Shown here in pieces: positions 35,156 to 43,005 of a stretch of 44,055 nt of DNA (positions within the stretch are counted from its first letter, which is position 1; every line of letters begins with the position of its first letter). The position numbers and the translations under genes are program-made. The notes under the pieces are model-generated. The model was not told where the DNA came from and did no database searches. It saw only the letters and a program-made list of their open reading frames with translations. The DNA comes from M0108 sp049654905 (lineage in GTDB: Bacteria > Pseudomonadota > Gammaproteobacteria > Chromatiales > Chromatiaceae). The stretch spans positions 1-44,055 of the forward strand of contig JBASIS010000215.1 in NCBI GenBank assembly GCA_049654905.1. Reading direction: 5' to 3'.

Positions 35156-36202
35156 TTGGAATATTCCCTCGGAGAACTCGCCCAGCAACTTGGTCTCGCG
35201 CTAGAGGGAGACCCGGATGCCAGGGTTGATCGTATCGCGACCCTGGCCGATGCCGGTCCAGGAGACCTCTGTTTCTATGCCGACAAAAAATATCGCGCCG
35301 CCCTGGGCCTGACCCGCGCGGGCGCGGTCATCCTCGGCCCCAGTGACCGCGAGCATTGCCCCGTTCCGGTCCTGATCGGCGACAACCCCTACCTGGCTTA
35401 TGCCAAGGCGGGCTGGCTCCTCCATCCCCCACCCGCAATGCCCGCGGGTCGCCACCCCAGTGCTGTGGTGGCGGTCTCGGCCCGGGTGGACCCCAGCGCC
35501 TGGATTGGCCCCGGTGCGGTGGTGGAGGAGGGCGTCGAAATCGGCCCCCGTGCCTTTATCGGTCCCGGTTCCGTCGTGGGGGCCCACTGCCGCATTGGCG
35601 AGGAGGCACGACTGGTGGCGCGGGTCACCCTCTGCATCGGGGTGCGGGTGGGCCGCCGCGCCCTGCTCCAGCCCGGTTGCGTCATCGGTCGGGATGGCTT
35701 TGGTTTCGCGCGGGATGGTAAGCGCTGGTTCCGCATGCCCCAACTGGGGGGGGTGGACATCGGGGATGATGTCGAGATCGGCGCCAATAGCTGCGTGGAT
35801 CGCGGCGCCCTGATGGACACCATCATCGAAGCCGGGGCTAAGCTCGACAACCTGATCCAGATTGGCCACAACTGCCGCATCGGCGAGAATACCGCCATGG
35901 CGGCCTGTTCGGGCATTTCGGGTTCCACCCACATTGGCCGCGATTGCACCATCGCCGGGGCCGTGGGCATGGCCGGGCATCTGGAGATCGGCGATAACGT
36001 GCATTTCACCGGGATGGCGATGGTCACGCGCTCCTTCCCGGAACCCGGCGTCTATAGCAGCGGCATTCCAGCCATGTCGAACGCGGACTGGCGACGCAAC
36101 GCCGCGCGCTTTCGTCATCTCGACGATCTGACGCGGCGCGTCAAGTACCTCGAGGCCGAGCTGGCAAAATTGATCCAGGGAGTGGAACAGGACTCCGAAT
36201 AG
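35156..36202 (+). CDS. lpxD: UDP-3-O-acylglucosamine N-acyltransferase
   Basis: 348 residues. A uridine-binding N-terminal domain (DLCFYADKKYRAAL), a left-handed beta-helix of hexapeptide repeats (about 100-290) and a C-terminal helix (to QGVEQDSE). The catalytic His is His238 in LIQIGHNCRIGENTAM. It adds the N-linked 3-hydroxyacyl chain to lipid A. The start is TTG at 35156; no ATG or GTG lies in frame between the skp end and the conserved YSLGELAQQLG, and the ribosome binding site is poor. Confidence 0.95.
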   Translation: MEYSLGELAQQLGLALEGDPDARVDRIATLADAGPGDLCFYADKKYRAALGLTRAGAVILGPSDREHCPVPVLIGDNPYLAYAKAGWLLHPPPAMPAGRHPSAVVAVSARVDPSAWIGPGAVVEEGVEIGPRAFIGPGSVVGAHCRIGEEARLVARVTLCIGVRVGRRALLQPGCVIGRDGFGFARDGKRWFRMPQLGGVDIGDDVEIGANSCVDRGALMDTIIEAGAKLDNLIQIGHNCRIGENTAMAACSGISGSTHIGRDCTIAGAVGMAGHLEIGDNVHFTGMAMVTRSFPEPGVYSSGIPAMSNADWRRNAARFRHLDDLTRRVKYLEAELAKLIQGVEQDSE

Positions 36203-36260
36203 CCGGCCCCCCGCCGCGTCTTTTCCCCTGCCAGCCCTCCTTCACCCAAGGGAGACAGCC

Positions 36261-36701
36261 TTGAACACGATGGATATTCACGAGGTGCTCAGTCATCTGC
36301 CGCACCGCTATCCCTTTTTGCTGGTCGACAAGGTGCTGGATTTCCAGCGCGACGATTATCTCGTGGCCTTGAAGAACGTGACCTTCAACGAGCCCTTTTT
36401 TACTGGCCATTTCCCGACCCGGCCCATCATGCCCGGCGTTCTCATCATTGAGGCCATGGCCCAGGCCACGGGCCTGCTGGCCATGGAATCCCGGCCCGAT
36501 GAGGTCGGCTCCAAGCTTTACTATTTCGTCGGCATCGACAAGGCCCGCTTCAAGCGCCCGGTGGAACCTGGCGATCAGCTCATCATGACCGTCAAGCTGC
36601 GGGCCGTGCGGCGCGCCATCTGGATGTTCACGGGCGAGGCCCATGTGGATGGCAAGCTGGCGGCCTCCGCCGAGATCATGTGTACCGCGCGGGATTTCTA
36701 G
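36261..36701 (+). CDS. fabZ: 3-hydroxyacyl-[acyl-carrier-protein] dehydratase FabZ
   Basis: 146 residues, single hot-dog domain. The catalytic His50 is in FTGHFPTRPIMPGV and Glu64 in LIIEAMAQ. LPHRYPFLLVDKVL near the start is diagnostic. It dehydrates 3-hydroxyacyl-ACP in fatty-acid elongation and so competes with LpxA/LpxD for the shared acyl donor. TTG at 36261 has GGGAGA six bases upstream; the ATG at 36270 is in frame but 15 bases from it. Confidence 0.97.
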   Translation: MNTMDIHEVLSHLPHRYPFLLVDKVLDFQRDDYLVALKNVTFNEPFFTGHFPTRPIMPGVLIIEAMAQATGLLAMESRPDEVGSKLYYFVGIDKARFKRPVEPGDQLIMTVKLRAVRRAIWMFTGEAHVDGKLAASAEIMCTARDF

Positions 36702-36703
36702 GC

Positions 36704-37468
36704 ATGATCCATCCCACCGCCATCATCGATCCCGCCGCCGAGCTCGACGAGGGCGTTGAGGTCGGGCCCTATGTCATCATCGGGCCCCGGGTGCGGATTG
36801 GCCGCGGCACCTCGATCGGCCCCCACGCCGTCCTGCGTGGACCTACCGACATCGGTTGCGATAACCGCATCTTTCAGTTCGCCTCCGTGGGCGAGGACCC
36901 CCAGGACAAGAAATACGCTGGCGAGGAGACGCGGCTGGAGGTGGGGGATCGCAATGTCATCCGCGAGTTCGTTACCCTGCATCGGGGCACGGCCCAAGGA
37001 CTGGGGGTGACCCGGATCGGCAGTGACAACCTCTTCATGGCCTATGTCCATGTGGCCCACGATTGCCTGATCGGTGACAACATCATCATGGCCAATGCCA
37101 CCACCCTGGCGGGTCATGTCAGCGTCGAGGACTGGGCCATCCTCGGGGGCTTCACGATCATCCACCAGTTCTGCCGCATTGGCGCCCACTGTTTCTCCGG
37201 CGGCGGTTCCGTCGTGGCCCAGGACATCCCACCCTTCGTCCTGGTCAACGGCCATCCGGCGCATCCGCGTGGCATCAACTCCGAGGGCCTACGCCGGCGA
37301 AACTTCAAGCCCGAGGCCATCGCCGCCATCAAGCAGGGTTTTCGCCTGCTCTACAAGTCCAAGAAAAGGTTGGCGGAGGCCCTGGTGGCCATGCGCGCCC
37401 TGCGGAGCCCCGAGGTCGATCATCTGGCGGATTTTCTCGCCAACAGTCCGCGCGGCTTTGTGCGCTGA
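36704..37468 (+). CDS. lpxA: UDP-N-acetylglucosamine O-acyltransferase
   Basis: 254 residues. Beta-helix hexapeptide repeats start at MIHPTAIIDPAAELDEGVEV. The catalytic His is His119 in VHVAHDCLIGD, and a helical C-terminal domain follows. It catalyses the first step of lipid A synthesis. The ATG lies 2 bases after the fabZ stop, so an earlier in-frame ATG inside fabZ is rejected. Confidence 0.97.
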   Translation: MIHPTAIIDPAAELDEGVEVGPYVIIGPRVRIGRGTSIGPHAVLRGPTDIGCDNRIFQFASVGEDPQDKKYAGEETRLEVGDRNVIREFVTLHRGTAQGLGVTRIGSDNLFMAYVHVAHDCLIGDNIIMANATTLAGHVSVEDWAILGGFTIIHQFCRIGAHCFSGGGSVVAQDIPPFVLVNGHPAHPRGINSEGLRRRNFKPEAIAAIKQGFRLLYKSKKRLAEALVAMRALRSPEVDHLADFLANSPRGFVR

Positions 37469-37481
37469 GCCCGTCGCGCCG

Positions 37482-38624
37482 ATGCGCATCGGCATCGTCG
37501 CCAACGAGCCCTCCGGCGATCAACTGGCCGCTGGTGTCATCCGGGCCCTGCACGAGGCGCGGCCCGATATCCGCTTCATCGGCGTGGCCGGGCCGCGCAT
37601 GGCCGAGGCGGGCTGCGAGACTCTGCTCGACCAGGAACGCCTCTCCGTCATGGGGCTGGTGGAGGTCCTCAAACACCTGCCCGAGGTCCTGCGCCTGCGG
37701 CGCCAACTCGGCGACTATTTTCTGGCCCACCGCCCGGATCTCTTCATTGGCGTGGACGCCCCGGACTTCAACCTGACCCTGGAGCGGCGCCTGCGCCGGG
37801 CGGGTATCCCCACCGCCCACCTGGTCAGCCCCACCGTCTGGGCCTGGCGGCCCGGGCGGGTCAAGGGGCTGCGCTCCGCCGTCGATCTGGTGCTGAGCAT
37901 TTTCCCCTTTGAAGAGGAATTTCTCCGCGAGCGGGGCGTGGCCGCCCGCTACATCGGTCACCCCCTGGCGGACGAGATCCCCCTCGCAACCGACTGCGGC
38001 GCGGCCCGTCAGGCCTTGGGTCTGCCCCTCGCTGGGCCGGTGATCGCCCTCCTGCCGGGCAGTCGCGTCAGTGAGGTCAAGCTGCTGGCGCGTCCCTTCA
38101 TCGAGACGGCCGCTTGGTGTCAGGGGCATCAACCCGGGCTCGCCTTCGTGGTGCCACTGGTATCGCCGCGCCTGAGGGACCTGTTTGAAGAGATCCTGGC
38201 GCGGACTGGCCTCAAGATCCCCCTGACCCTGGTCGATGGCCGGGGGCGGGAGGCCATGATTGCCGCCGATGCCGTCCTCACCGCCTCCGGCACCGCCACC
38301 CTGGAGGCCTTACTGCTCAAACGCCCCATGGTGGTGGGCTACCGGCTCGATGCCTTCGCTTACCGCCTGGTCAAGGTGTTCAACCTCATCAAGGTCCCCC
38401 AGGTCGCCATGGCGAATATCCTGGCCGGCCGGGAACTGGCCCCGGAATTCATCCAGGACCGCTGTCGGGCGGAACTGATGGGGCCGGCCCTGCTGGCGCT
38501 CCTGACGGATGAGCCGCGGCTGGTCGAGATCCGGGAGACCTACGCCGGCATTCATCGGCAACTGCGCCGGGACGCCGGTCGCCAGGCCGCCCAGGCCCTG
38601 CTGGAACTGGCCGCAGCCCCTTGA
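37482..38624 (+). CDS. lpxB: Lipid-A-disaccharide synthase
   Basis: 380 residues, GT19 glycosyltransferase. It opens MRIGIVANEPSGDQLAAGVIRAL with the conserved SGD. IGVDAPDFN carries the proposed catalytic Asp, and SPTVWAWRPGR is a family hallmark. The nucleotide-site region holds LLPGSRVSEV. It joins UDP-diacylglucosamine to lipid X. The open frame runs far upstream through lpxA in another frame, but the ATG at 37482, 13 bases after the lpxA stop, is the real start. The stop TGA shares its A with the rnhB ATG. Confidence 0.97.
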   Translation: MRIGIVANEPSGDQLAAGVIRALHEARPDIRFIGVAGPRMAEAGCETLLDQERLSVMGLVEVLKHLPEVLRLRRQLGDYFLAHRPDLFIGVDAPDFNLTLERRLRRAGIPTAHLVSPTVWAWRPGRVKGLRSAVDLVLSIFPFEEEFLRERGVAARYIGHPLADEIPLATDCGAARQALGLPLAGPVIALLPGSRVSEVKLLARPFIETAAWCQGHQPGLAFVVPLVSPRLRDLFEEILARTGLKIPLTLVDGRGREAMIAADAVLTASGTATLEALLLKRPMVVGYRLDAFAYRLVKVFNLIKVPQVAMANILAGRELAPEFIQDRCRAELMGPALLALLTDEPRLVEIRETYAGIHRQLRRDAGRQAAQALLELAAAP

Positions 38625-39229
38625 TGGCGCCAGGCCCGGCCAGGGGGCTAACCACAGTCCTGATCGCCGGCATTGACGAGGCGGGTCGCGGGCCCCTGGC
38701 CGGCCCCGTAACCGCCGCCGCCGTCATCCTCGATCCCGCTCGGCCCATCCCGGGCCTGGATGACTCCAAACGCCTGTCCCCCGCCCGGCGCGCCCTCCTG
38801 GAGCCCGAAATCCAACAGTTTTCCCTGGCTTGGTGTGTGGCCAGCGCCAGCCCCGAGGAAATCGATACCCTCAACATCCTGCAAGCCACCCTGCTGGCCA
38901 TGCAGAGAGCGGTCCAGGGTCTGGCGTTCCCGCCGGATCGTGCCCTAGTGGATGGCAACCGCTGCCCCGTGCTGAGCTGTCCCGTCGCAGCCATCGTGGG
39001 CGGCGATGCCAAGGTGGCCGCCATCTCCGCCGCCTCCATCCTGGCCAAGGTAGCCCGGGACCACGAAATGGCGCGGCTCGACTTCCTTTATCCTGGCTAT
39101 GGGCTCGCCCTGCACAAGGGCTACCCGACTCAAGCTCACATCGCCGCCCTGCGGGTCCTGGGTCCCAGTCCCATCCATCGCCGCTCCTTTCGCCCGGTGC
39201 GCGAGGCCCTGGAACTGTTGTTGGCCTGA
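38624..39229 (+). CDS. rnhB: Ribonuclease HII
   Basis: 201 residues. The active-site motif GIDEAGRGPLAGPV (Asp18, Glu19) is followed by LDDSKRLSPARR, an Asp in ALVDGNR, and SILAKVARDHEM. It removes RNA from RNA/DNA hybrids, including single ribonucleotides. The ATG overlaps the lpxB stop (TGATG). It ends the plus-strand superoperon; dnaE and accA, which follow rnhB in E. coli, are absent here. Confidence 0.97.
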   Translation: MAPGPARGLTTVLIAGIDEAGRGPLAGPVTAAAVILDPARPIPGLDDSKRLSPARRALLEPEIQQFSLAWCVASASPEEIDTLNILQATLLAMQRAVQGLAFPPDRALVDGNRCPVLSCPVAAIVGGDAKVAAISAASILAKVARDHEMARLDFLYPGYGLALHKGYPTQAHIAALRVLGPSPIHRRSFRPVREALELLLA

Positions 39230-39271
39230 CAGGGATCGAGGGGTAGCGGTCCGGGCGGCGAAAATCTTTTC

Positions 39272-40597
39272 TCAGAGCGTACCGAGCTGATCGGCGAGGT
39301 CCTTGAGGGTCAAGCCGGACAAGGCCTGGTAGCGGGCCTCATCCAGGCGGATCTCGATGGCGCTGGCCGTGGGGGCGGGTGGGGTCGGGAGGGTGCCCAG
39401 GGTTTCCGGGTAGCCCCGGGCGAATTCCAGCAGTGAAATGAGACTTATGGTGTCGGGGGCGCGGCTTGGGACATAACGGCTGGGCTCCCCGGCGGTGGGC
39501 ACCAGGTAGCCACCGGCCTCCAGCATCTCGAGCTGATTTCTGACGACGTTCCTCGGCAGGGCCAGGGCGTGGGCCAGACTATCGCTGTCCCAGGGTGACT
39601 CGCCGTGGTAATGGCGATGCACCACCTGCCCCACCACCGCCAGGGTCCAGCGCTCCTGGCGTTGGCAACTGGGCCGCGCGTCCCGGTCGGCGGTCGCCAG
39701 GTATTCGGGATGCTGAAGGTAAAAGGCCAGACTGGCGCCGGCCAGGAGAATGAGCCAGGCAATATGGACCCACATCATGAAGAGGATGGGGATGGCGAAG
39801 CCGGAATAGATGGCGGTGAAGTGGGTGGAACCGACCATGAAATAGGTGAAGCCCCAGCCCGTGACGCGCCACAGGACCACCGTCACCAGGGCCGCGATCA
39901 GGGCGGGGCGGAATTGGACCTGCGTGTGGGGTAGGGAGACGTAGATAAAGGTAAAGGCGGCGGCGAGGAGGAGGTAAGGGATCATCCAGCCGACGAGGGC
40001 TATCAGACTCGACCCGTGGGCGTTGGCCAGCAGGCTGGTGAAGGGGACGCTGGCCCGGATGGAACCGGCGAGACCCGAGGCCGAGAGGAAAAGCACCGGG
40101 GTGATGAGGATAACCGTCAGATAATGGCTGAAGCGATTGGTCAGGGACCGTGGCCGGGCAACATGCCAGATATAGTTGAAGGCCTCCTCGGTCTTCTCGA
40201 TCAGACTGACCGAGGTATAGATGAGGAACACCAGTCCCAGGGTGCCCAGCACGGCGACCTGGGCGTTTTCGACAAAGAGGATGAGTTGGGTGCCGATGAT
40301 CTCGCCCGTTTGCCCCAGCGGTACCAGCGCCTCCAAGAGCAGGGGTTCCACGCGGTTGTGGACGCCGAAGCCCTTGAGGACGGAGAAGATGACCGCCAGC
40401 AGGGGCACCAGGGAGAGGAGGGTGGTATAAGCCAGGCCCATGGCCCGCAGACCGAGCTGACCCTGGGTGAAGTCGCGCACCAGGGCCCGGGGGAGGGGCG
40501 GGAGCCCCATGGCCAGCCGCCCGAGGAGATCCTGGTCTGGTCGACGACTCCCAAGGGTCTCAGCGCCAGGGCTGGCGGTTTCAAGGGGCTGGGTCAT
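39272..40597 (-). CDS. YihY/BrkB family inner-membrane protein
   Basis: 441 residues. About six membrane helices fill residues 30-310, with the family pattern LGLRAMGLAYTTLLSLVPLLAVIFSVLKGFG near the start. A cytoplasmic C-terminal extension (about 320-441) looks like a winged helix: SLAHALALPRNVVRNQLEMLEAGGYLV. The family was once called ribonuclease BN; that was a mis-assignment, and the function remains unknown (transport or envelope roles are discussed). It converges with rnhB, with 42 bases between the stops. The ATG at 40597 is chosen by the open frame. Confidence 0.9.
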   Translation of the reverse strand: MTQPLETASPGAETLGSRRPDQDLLGRLAMGLPPLPRALVRDFTQGQLGLRAMGLAYTTLLSLVPLLAVIFSVLKGFGVHNRVEPLLLEALVPLGQTGEIIGTQLILFVENAQVAVLGTLGLVFLIYTSVSLIEKTEEAFNYIWHVARPRSLTNRFSHYLTVILITPVLFLSASGLAGSIRASVPFTSLLANAHGSSLIALVGWMIPYLLLAAAFTFIYVSLPHTQVQFRPALIAALVTVVLWRVTGWGFTYFMVGSTHFTAIYSGFAIPILFMMWVHIAWLILLAGASLAFYLQHPEYLATADRDARPSCQRQERWTLAVVGQVVHRHYHGESPWDSDSLAHALALPRNVVRNQLEMLEAGGYLVPTAGEPSRYVPSRAPDTISLISLLEFARGYPETLGTLPTPPAPTASAIEIRLDEARYQALSGLTLKDLADQLGTL

Positions 40598-40815
40598 AGG
40601 GGCGGGTCCAAAGGGCGTTTGAGGTGGCGGGGCGCCGAAAGGATAACCCGCAACAGGCCGTCACTCTATAGCAATCAAAGGGGCAAAAGGCTCGGTTTTG
40701 GCCCGGTGGGGCTACAATAGGGGCCCTATCGTCACCAACTATTTATCTGCCACTGGTCCTTGGCGGTCATCGCCAGGTCAGTTTCCCTCTACCGGAACCC
40801 ACGAACAAATCAAAC

Positions 40816-41499
40816 ATGCGTATGCCCCGGACCCTTTTCCCCGTTCACAAACGTCACTCCCCCGGTCAAGTGGGCCGGGCGCTGCAAGTGGTCGTGACCG
40901 CCGCCCTTCTGGCCCTGAATGGGCTCGCCCTGGCCGCACCCAGCGGCGAGGCGCGGTTGAAGGACTATCTCAAGGGCTTGAACACCCTCACCTCTGAATT
41001 TCACCAATATACCCTGAGCGCCGATGGCGGGCGCATGATCGAGTCCGAGGGCACCTTCTACCTGCAGCGGCCCGGCCGCTTCCGGTGGGAGTACCGGGCG
41101 CCCATGGAACAGGTCATCGTGGCGGATGGCGATCGGGTCTGGCTCCATGATATCGAGCTGGATCAGATCTCCCACCAGAGTCAAAGCAGTGCCCTGGACG
41201 GCACCCCGGCACAGCTACTGGCATCCAACGAACCTATTGATCGCTACTTCGAAATTTTCACCTGGGACCCCGGCGATGGGCGGGACTGGGTGGAACTGCA
41301 GCCCAAGAAGGCGGATGGGCAGGTCACGCGTATCCGTATCGGCTTCATCGGCGAGGCCCTGGACACCCTGCTCATGGAAGATAGCTTCGGCCAGATTACC
41401 CGCTTCAGCTTCCTGGACACCAAGCGCAACACCAAACTGGATCCCAAGCTTTTCAAGCTGGACCGGCCCATCGGCGGAGACTTTCTCGAGATCCAGTAG
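40816..41499 (+). CDS. lolA: Periplasmic lipoprotein carrier protein LolA
   Basis: 227 residues. A signal peptide with a long basic n-region (cleavage near LALAAPS, about residue 41) precedes the LolA beta-sheet domain. Visible family features are LNTLTSEFHQYTLS, the hook-like ESEGTFYLQRPGRFRWEY, and the closing KLDPKLFKLDRPIGGDFLEIQ. It ferries lipoproteins from LolCDE to LolB. TACAAT at 40713-40718 is a possible -10 with no good -35. The rarA ATG follows the stop codon with no gap. The usual upstream neighbour ftsK is not here. Confidence 0.95.
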   Translation: MRMPRTLFPVHKRHSPGQVGRALQVVVTAALLALNGLALAAPSGEARLKDYLKGLNTLTSEFHQYTLSADGGRMIESEGTFYLQRPGRFRWEYRAPMEQVIVADGDRVWLHDIELDQISHQSQSSALDGTPAQLLASNEPIDRYFEIFTWDPGDGRDWVELQPKKADGQVTRIRIGFIGEALDTLLMEDSFGQITRFSFLDTKRNTKLDPKLFKLDRPIGGDFLEIQ

Positions 41500-42855
41500 A
41501 TGGCGGCCCCTGTCTCCACCCGTCAGGCCGCAGTCCACGCCATGGCCCCCCTGGCGGAGCGTATGCGTCCCCGCGCCCTGGCGGAATTCCGTGGCCAGGC
41601 TCATCTCCTCGCCCCCGGCAAGCCCCTGCGCCGGGCGATCGAGATGGATCGGCCCCACTCCATGATCTTCTGGGGACCGCCGGGTACCGGGAAGACGACC
41701 CTGGCGCGGCTCCTGGCGGGCTCTTCCGGTTGTCACTTCATGCGCCTCTCGGCGGTCCTGTCTGGGGTCAAGGACATCCGCGAGGCGGTGGAGGAGGCCC
41801 GGCGGGTGCGCGCCGCGGATGGGCGGGGCAGCATCCTTTTCATCGATGAGGTCCATCGCTTCAACAAGGCCCAGCAGGATGCCTTCCTGCCCCATGTGGA
41901 GGAGGGGACCCTGGTCTTCATCGGCGCCACCACCGAGAATCCCTCCTTCGAACTCAACAATGCCCTCCTGTCCCGCGCTCGGGTCTATGTCCTCAAGGCC
42001 CTAGAGCTTGAAGACCTGGAAGGGGTCATGGACCAGGGCCTGGCGGATCGGGAACGGGGCCTGGGTCAACTGGGTCTGACGCTGGCCTCCGAGCATCGAC
42101 GGGTGCTGGCGATGGCGGCGGATGGTGATGCCCGTCGTGCCCTGAATCTGCTGGAGTTGGCGGCGGACCTGAGCGAGGGCGGACAGATCGGCGAAGGGGT
42201 GGTGATGGAGGTCATTGCCGGCCATGCGCGGCGTTTTGATAAGGGCGGTGATATCTTCTATGACCAGATCTCCGCCCTGCATAAATCGGTGCGCGGTTCG
42301 GCCCCGGACGCGGCTCTCTATTGGCTGGCGCGCATGATCGACGGCGGTTGCGATCCTCTCTATATCGCGCGGCGGGTGGCGCGCATGGCGAGCGAGGATA
42401 TTGGCAATGCGGATCCCCGGGCGCTGGAGTTGGCCCTGAACGCTTGGGATGTGCAGGAGCGCCTCGGCAGTCCCGAGGGGGAACTGGCCATTGCCCAGGC
42501 GGTGGTTTATATGGCCTGCGCGGCGAAGAGCAATGCCGTCTATCTGGCCTGGAAGGCCGCCCAGGAGGATGCCCGCCAGTCCGGCTCCCTGGAGGTCCCC
42601 GTCCATCTGCGCAATGCCCCGACCCGGCTGATGAAGGAGCTGGGGTATGGTCACGACTATCGCTATGCCCATGATGAGCCGGAGGGCTATGCCGCCGGCG
42701 AGGTCTATTTCCCCGACGGTCTGCGGCCACGACGGTATTACGCACCGGTGGATCGCGGGCTGGAGATCCGCATTCGGGAGAAGCTGGGGCATTTGCGGGA
42801 GCTGGATAGGCTGGCGCGGGCGGGTTCTGATGCTCCTGTCCGGGGGACGCCGTAA
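41500..42855 (+). CDS. rarA: Replication-associated recombination AAA+ ATPase RarA (MgsA)
   Basis: 451 residues. Walker A GPPGTGKTT (59-67), Walker B ILFIDEVHRFNKAQQD, sensor 1 IGATTENPSFE and the Arg finger in LLSRARVYVL are all present. A C-terminal tetramerization region follows (LGYGHDYRYAHDEPEGYAAGEVYFPD is spread across its end). It acts at stalled forks and loads or removes factors there. The conserved chain ends near RELDRLAR. The last residues, AGSDAPVRGTP, and the TAA stop come from the left arm and core of the palindromic repeat at 42820-42925. Confidence 0.96.
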   Translation: MAAPVSTRQAAVHAMAPLAERMRPRALAEFRGQAHLLAPGKPLRRAIEMDRPHSMIFWGPPGTGKTTLARLLAGSSGCHFMRLSAVLSGVKDIREAVEEARRVRAADGRGSILFIDEVHRFNKAQQDAFLPHVEEGTLVFIGATTENPSFELNNALLSRARVYVLKALELEDLEGVMDQGLADRERGLGQLGLTLASEHRRVLAMAADGDARRALNLLELAADLSEGGQIGEGVVMEVIAGHARRFDKGGDIFYDQISALHKSVRGSAPDAALYWLARMIDGGCDPLYIARRVARMASEDIGNADPRALELALNAWDVQERLGSPEGELAIAQAVVYMACAAKSNAVYLAWKAAQEDARQSGSLEVPVHLRNAPTRLMKELGYGHDYRYAHDEPEGYAAGEVYFPDGLRPRRYYAPVDRGLEIRIREKLGHLRELDRLARAGSDAPVRGTP

Positions 42856-42925
42856 ATCCATCCCTGGAGGCTCGGGCATGGCATCCCTGCCATGCACGCC
42901 CCCGGACAGGAGCACCAGAACCCGC
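42820..42925. repeat. 106-bp palindromic element with inner hairpins at the rarA 3' end
   Basis: Arms of 27 bases (42820-42846 and 42899-42925) are inverted copies with a single mismatch (A42830 against C42915). Each arm consists of GCGGGTTCTG plus TGCTCCTGTCCGGGGG or its complement. The 52-base centre folds further: TCCA-TCCC-TGGA (42857-42868) and GCATGGC-ATCCCT-GCCATGC (42876-42895), giving a three-way-junction shape. The core GCCGTAAATCCATCCCTGG resembles, from memory, dispersed palindromic repeats seen in several gammaproteobacterial genomes. Thirty-six of its bases lie inside rarA and provide the stop codon. No other copy was seen in the window. No T-run follows, so it is not a simple terminator. 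Confidence 0.8.
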
Positions 42926-43005
42926 TCATGAGGATCTGGCGGCTGGGTACGCTGGAAGAAACGGCTGCCTGGCCTTGGCGAGAGCCTTGATCACGGGGGT
43001 TGCCC

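Noticed and set aside
37074..37481. N-terminal extension of lpxB through lpxA
   Set aside because: The frame is open only by chance over lpxA. LpxB homology begins at MRIGIVANEPSGD (37482).
39253..39272. GAAAA-TC-TTTTC between rnhB and the YihY gene as a terminator
   Set aside because: The stem is short and AT-only with a two-base loop; it is too weak to call.
39272..40597. Annotation of the YihY protein as ribonuclease BN
   Set aside because: The RNase BN activity belongs to the unrelated rbn/elaC product. The family function is unknown.
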